A DNA stretch of 64,000 nucleotides from Zhihengliuella salsuginis. GTDB lineage: Bacteria; Actinomycetota; Actinomycetes; Actinomycetales; Micrococcaceae. Each line of letters starts with the position of its first letter. Position 1 is the stretch's first letter. The translations under genes and the position numbers were made by a program. Below are positions 61,788 through 64,000 of the stretch, in pieces. The notes beneath the pieces are model-generated. The model was not told the DNA's origin, ran no database searches, and worked only from the letters and a program-made list of their open reading frames with translations. The DNA lies in the NCBI RefSeq assembly GCF_014651715.1, contig NZ_BMXK01000004.1, positions 220,438 through 284,437 on the forward strand, read 5' to 3'.

Positions 61788-63671
61788 CTACACGGCGAGG
61801 ATCGGCGCGAAGAAGGCCCCCAGCTCGTCGGTGGCCGTCAGCGGCAGCACGTTCGCCACGTAGTGGTCCGGGCGGACGACGACGACGACGCCGTCGCGGC
61901 TGAGCCCGCGCTTCTCGAAGATGTCGTCCCCCTCCTGCGCCCCGAAGATCTTCTCGAGGTGGGTCAGCTTGAACGGTCCGACCTTCGGACGGAACGCGTC
62001 CGGCACAGCATTGATGTCGATGTTCGTATGGTCCTGCTGGTAGACCACCTTGACGTCGAACCACGCGTCGTCGTCCGCGCCCTCCGGCGTTGCTGCGAGC
62101 GGCGACTCGGCCGCCGTCGTGAGCCACTCGGCGAACTCCTTGGTTGCGGAGTCGGCGCCGGCCTCCGCCCGGTCGGCGAAGACGTAGATGCGCCACCTGC
62201 CGTCGGCCTGTGCCAGGTGGCCGAGCTGCTTCGGGTTCCCGTCGGCCAGACGCACGACGGGCGAGGACTTGAAGCGCTTGCCGATCGTGAAGCCCGTCGC
62301 CAGGTCCTGGTGGTCCGGCCCGGCGACGAGGAGGGACTTCTCGTACTCGGTCATGAAGCCCGCCGGGAATTCGGCGGTGCGGACGTAGAATTCCTCGAGC
62401 TCCGAGGGGTTCTCGAAGTCCTCCGGCTTCTTCGCCATCAGCGAGGACCACTGCTTGTCGAAGTCGATCAGATTCTGCGCGATCACCTGGCGCTCTTCGG
62501 AGTACGAGGACAGCAGAGCCGCCGGGCTGCGCCCCTCGAGCACGTGGCCCAGTTTCCAGCCCAGGTTGAAACCGTCCTGCATGGAGACGTTCATCCCCTG
62601 ACCGGCCTTCGCGCTGTGCGTGTGGCAGGCGTCGCCGGTGATGAAGACGCGCGGGTCGCGGATCCCGCGCTCCTCGGCGACGACGTCGTCGAACCGGTCC
62701 GTCAGCCGGTGCCCGACCTCGTAGACGCTGTGCCAGGCGACATCGCGCACCTCCACCGTGTAGGGGTGCACGATCTCGTTGGCCTTGGCGATGATCTGCT
62801 CGATCGTCGTCTTGCGCACGGAGCCGTGGCTGCCCTCCGGCACCTCGCCGAGGTCGACGTACATGCGGAAGAGGTGCCCGCCCTCGCGCGGGATGAGCAG
62901 GATGCTGCCGCCGCTTCCGGACTGGATGGCGCACTTGGTGCGGATGTCCGGGAAGTCGCTCTCGGCGAGGACGTCCATGACGCCCCACGCGTGGTTGGCC
63001 TGGTCCCCCGCGAGCGAGCAGCCGATCGCGGAACGGACCTTGCTGCGCGCACCGTCCGAACCGACGACGTACTTGGTGCGCACGACGCGCTCGGCGCCCT
63101 CGTCCGGCCCCGCGGTGCGCACGAGGGTCACCTTGACGGGGTACTCCCCCTCGCCTGTGTCCTGAAGGTCCTTGAACTCGTAGCCGTAGTCCGGAGTCAT
63201 CCGGGTCGGGGCGTTGGCCATGACCTCGGCGAAGTAGTCCAGGACACGGGCCTGGTTCACGATCAGGTGCGGGAACTCGCTGATCCCGTGCGCGTCGTCG
63301 AGCGTGCGCGCCGCGCGGACGATGTTCGAGGGATTCTCCGGATCCGGCTTCCAGAAGGCCATCTCGGTGATGGTGTAGGCCTCCGCGATGATGCGTTCGG
63401 CGAATCCGAAGGACTGGAACGTCTCCACGCTGCGGGCCTGGATGCCGTCGGCCTGGCCGATCTCGAGGCGGCCCGGGCGGCGCTCGATGATGCGGGTGCT
63501 GACGCTCGGGAACTGCGACATCTGCGCAGCCGTCAGCATGCCGGCCGGGCCGGTGCCGACGATCAGGACGTCCATCTCGTCCGGAAGCTCTTCGGGGCGG
63601 TCGATGCCGGTTCCGGCGACGGGCTGGACGCGCGGGTCTCCGGAAACGTAGCCGTGGTGGTGGAAATGCAC
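61788..63671 (-). CDS. mobA: FAD-dependent aromatic hydroxylase, likely 3-hydroxybenzoate 4-monooxygenase
   Basis: 627 aa from GTG 63671, RBS GAGGA. Group A flavoprotein monooxygenase: dinucleotide site DVLIVGTGPAGML (34-46), DG motif VVGSDGARSKVR, and GD motif VFITGDACHTHSAKAGQG, followed by a C-terminal thioredoxin-like domain (about 450-627) as in phenol hydroxylase. The overall match, including the N-terminus MHFHHHGYVSGDP, the LGQADGI-like IGQADGIQARSVE and WGVMDVLAESDFPDIR, is closest to Comamonas MobA as I remember it. That enzyme turns 3-hydroxybenzoate into protocatechuate with NAD(P)H and O2. No ring-cleavage genes are in the window. Phenol 2-monooxygenase is the main alternative. 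Confidence 0.8.
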   Translation of the reverse strand: MHFHHHGYVSGDPRVQPVAGTGIDRPEELPDEMDVLIVGTGPAGMLTAAQMSQFPSVSTRIIERRPGRLEIGQADGIQARSVETFQSFGFAERIIAEAYTITEMAFWKPDPENPSNIVRAARTLDDAHGISEFPHLIVNQARVLDYFAEVMANAPTRMTPDYGYEFKDLQDTGEGEYPVKVTLVRTAGPDEGAERVVRTKYVVGSDGARSKVRSAIGCSLAGDQANHAWGVMDVLAESDFPDIRTKCAIQSGSGGSILLIPREGGHLFRMYVDLGEVPEGSHGSVRKTTIEQIIAKANEIVHPYTVEVRDVAWHSVYEVGHRLTDRFDDVVAEERGIRDPRVFITGDACHTHSAKAGQGMNVSMQDGFNLGWKLGHVLEGRSPAALLSSYSEERQVIAQNLIDFDKQWSSLMAKKPEDFENPSELEEFYVRTAEFPAGFMTEYEKSLLVAGPDHQDLATGFTIGKRFKSSPVVRLADGNPKQLGHLAQADGRWRIYVFADRAEAGADSATKEFAEWLTTAAESPLAATPEGADDDAWFDVKVVYQQDHTNIDINAVPDAFRPKVGPFKLTHLEKIFGAQEGDDIFEKRGLSRDGVVVVVRPDHYVANVLPLTATDELGAFFAPILAV

Positions 63672-63735
63672 GGGTGGTCCTCACTTCGTTGTGCGGCCGG
63701 ATACACCTACTTCAGGTATCGCCACTTGATTCTGT

Positions 63736-63758
63736 TCTATAAACGAACAGGTTGTTCG
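63736..63758 (-). promoter_or_regulatory. Monooxygenase promoter with inverted-repeat operator
   Basis: -10 TATAGA (63741-63736) without a recognisable -35. In the spacer lies the inverted repeat CGAACA-GGT-TGTTCG (63744-63758). TGTTCG half-sites resemble those bound by IclR-type regulators of hydroxybenzoate and protocatechuate genes, so activation by such a protein is plausible. Confidence 0.5.
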
Positions 63759-63856
63759 ATTATCGCTACACTAATGGTAGGTGGCTGATAACACATTGTG
63801 CAAGACCTCACAGGACCGGCGTCCCGGAACCGGCGGAAATACCGGCGGGACGACGA

Positions 63857-63902
63857 CACGAGGCGGGCCGCCTCCCCCTTCGGGGACGCGACCCGCCTCG
63901 TG
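63857..63902 (-). terminator. Terminator of the gene entering from the right edge
   Basis: 11-bp stem CACGAGGCGGG/CCCGCCTCGTG with an inner TCCCC/GGGGA stem, about 40 bases after the stop at 63944. Confidence 0.72.
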
Positions 63903-63943
63903 CTGTGCAGCCTGTCAGCTGCGGTCAGTACCTTTCGCGGGTG

Positions 63944-64000
63944 TCAGCTGCGCCGATGACGCACGATCAACGCCGTCGCACCCACCAGCAACAGCCCGAA
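63944..64000 (-). CDS. 3' end of a membrane-anchored protein (cut by window edge)
   Basis: Only 18 codons and the TGA are visible. They read FGLLLVGATALIVRHRRS: a hydrophobic helix followed by a basic tail. This is the shape of a sortase-type C-terminal anchor or of any protein ending in a membrane helix. The LPXTG motif that would decide lies outside the window. A terminator follows. Confidence 0.5.
   Translation of the reverse strand, partial: FGLLLVGATALIVRHRRS

Overview
The window is high-GC DNA from an actinobacterium, most likely a member of the Micrococcales close to Arthrobacter, Micrococcus or Kocuria. The evidence is the S10-spc-alpha and str-rpoBC ribosomal layout, the RpoB and ribosomal protein sequences, and the absence of rpsD and rpsN from their usual places. 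I see no rRNA, tRNA, CRISPR array, insertion sequence, integrase or phage gene.

Region 1 (1-13.9 kb). The 5' part of glmM runs off the left edge on the minus strand. Next comes a complete sialic-acid scavenging locus: a secreted multi-domain sialidase (minus strand), a FadR-type GntR repressor (minus strand), and a plus-strand operon. The operon encodes a family 5 lipoprotein, a DppB-like permease, a DppC-DppD permease/ATPase fusion, a second ATPase, NanA, NanK, NanE and a second, leaderless (cytoplasmic) sialidase. A TAGGACATCC-type palindrome lies downstream of both the secreted sialidase promoter and the operon promoter, which suggests one regulon. nagA and nagB are not in the window.

Region 2 (13.9-28.6 kb). 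rplM-rpsI (minus) is followed by a large LAL/MalT-type AAA-LuxR regulator (minus), a 657 bp divergent intergenic region, and a Flp/Tad pilus operon (plus): flp, tadE, a TadG-like gene, cpaB, cpaE, tadA, tadB, tadC. truA (minus) comes next. After it, on the opposite strand, a lone unrecognised gene with a C-terminal HEPN-like RX4H motif sits between truA and rplQ, which are often neighbours in bacterial genomes.

Region 3 (28.7-45.3 kb, all minus). rplQ-rpoA, rpsK-rpsM-rpmJ-infA, map, adk-secY, rplO through rplN (spc), and rpsQ through rpsJ (S10). Strong hairpins divide this run into transcription units. rpmJ (37 codons, TTG start) is easily missed.

Region 4 (45.3-61.7 kb, all minus). A giant polytopic membrane protein of unknown function (1226 aa) lies between the S10 operon and tuf. 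It is followed by tuf, fusA, rpsG, rpsL, rpoC and rpoB. The RpoB rifampicin region and S12 lysines 43 and 88 are wild type.

Region 5 (61.7-64 kb). A flavoprotein monooxygenase closely resembling 3-hydroxybenzoate 4-monooxygenase (minus) has an inverted repeat in its promoter. The last 57 bases are the 3' end of a further minus-strand gene encoding a membrane-anchored C-terminus.

The best candidates for something not already described are the HEPN-like gene at 26977-28623, the two-compartment sialidase arrangement with its operators, and the large membrane protein at 45363-49043.
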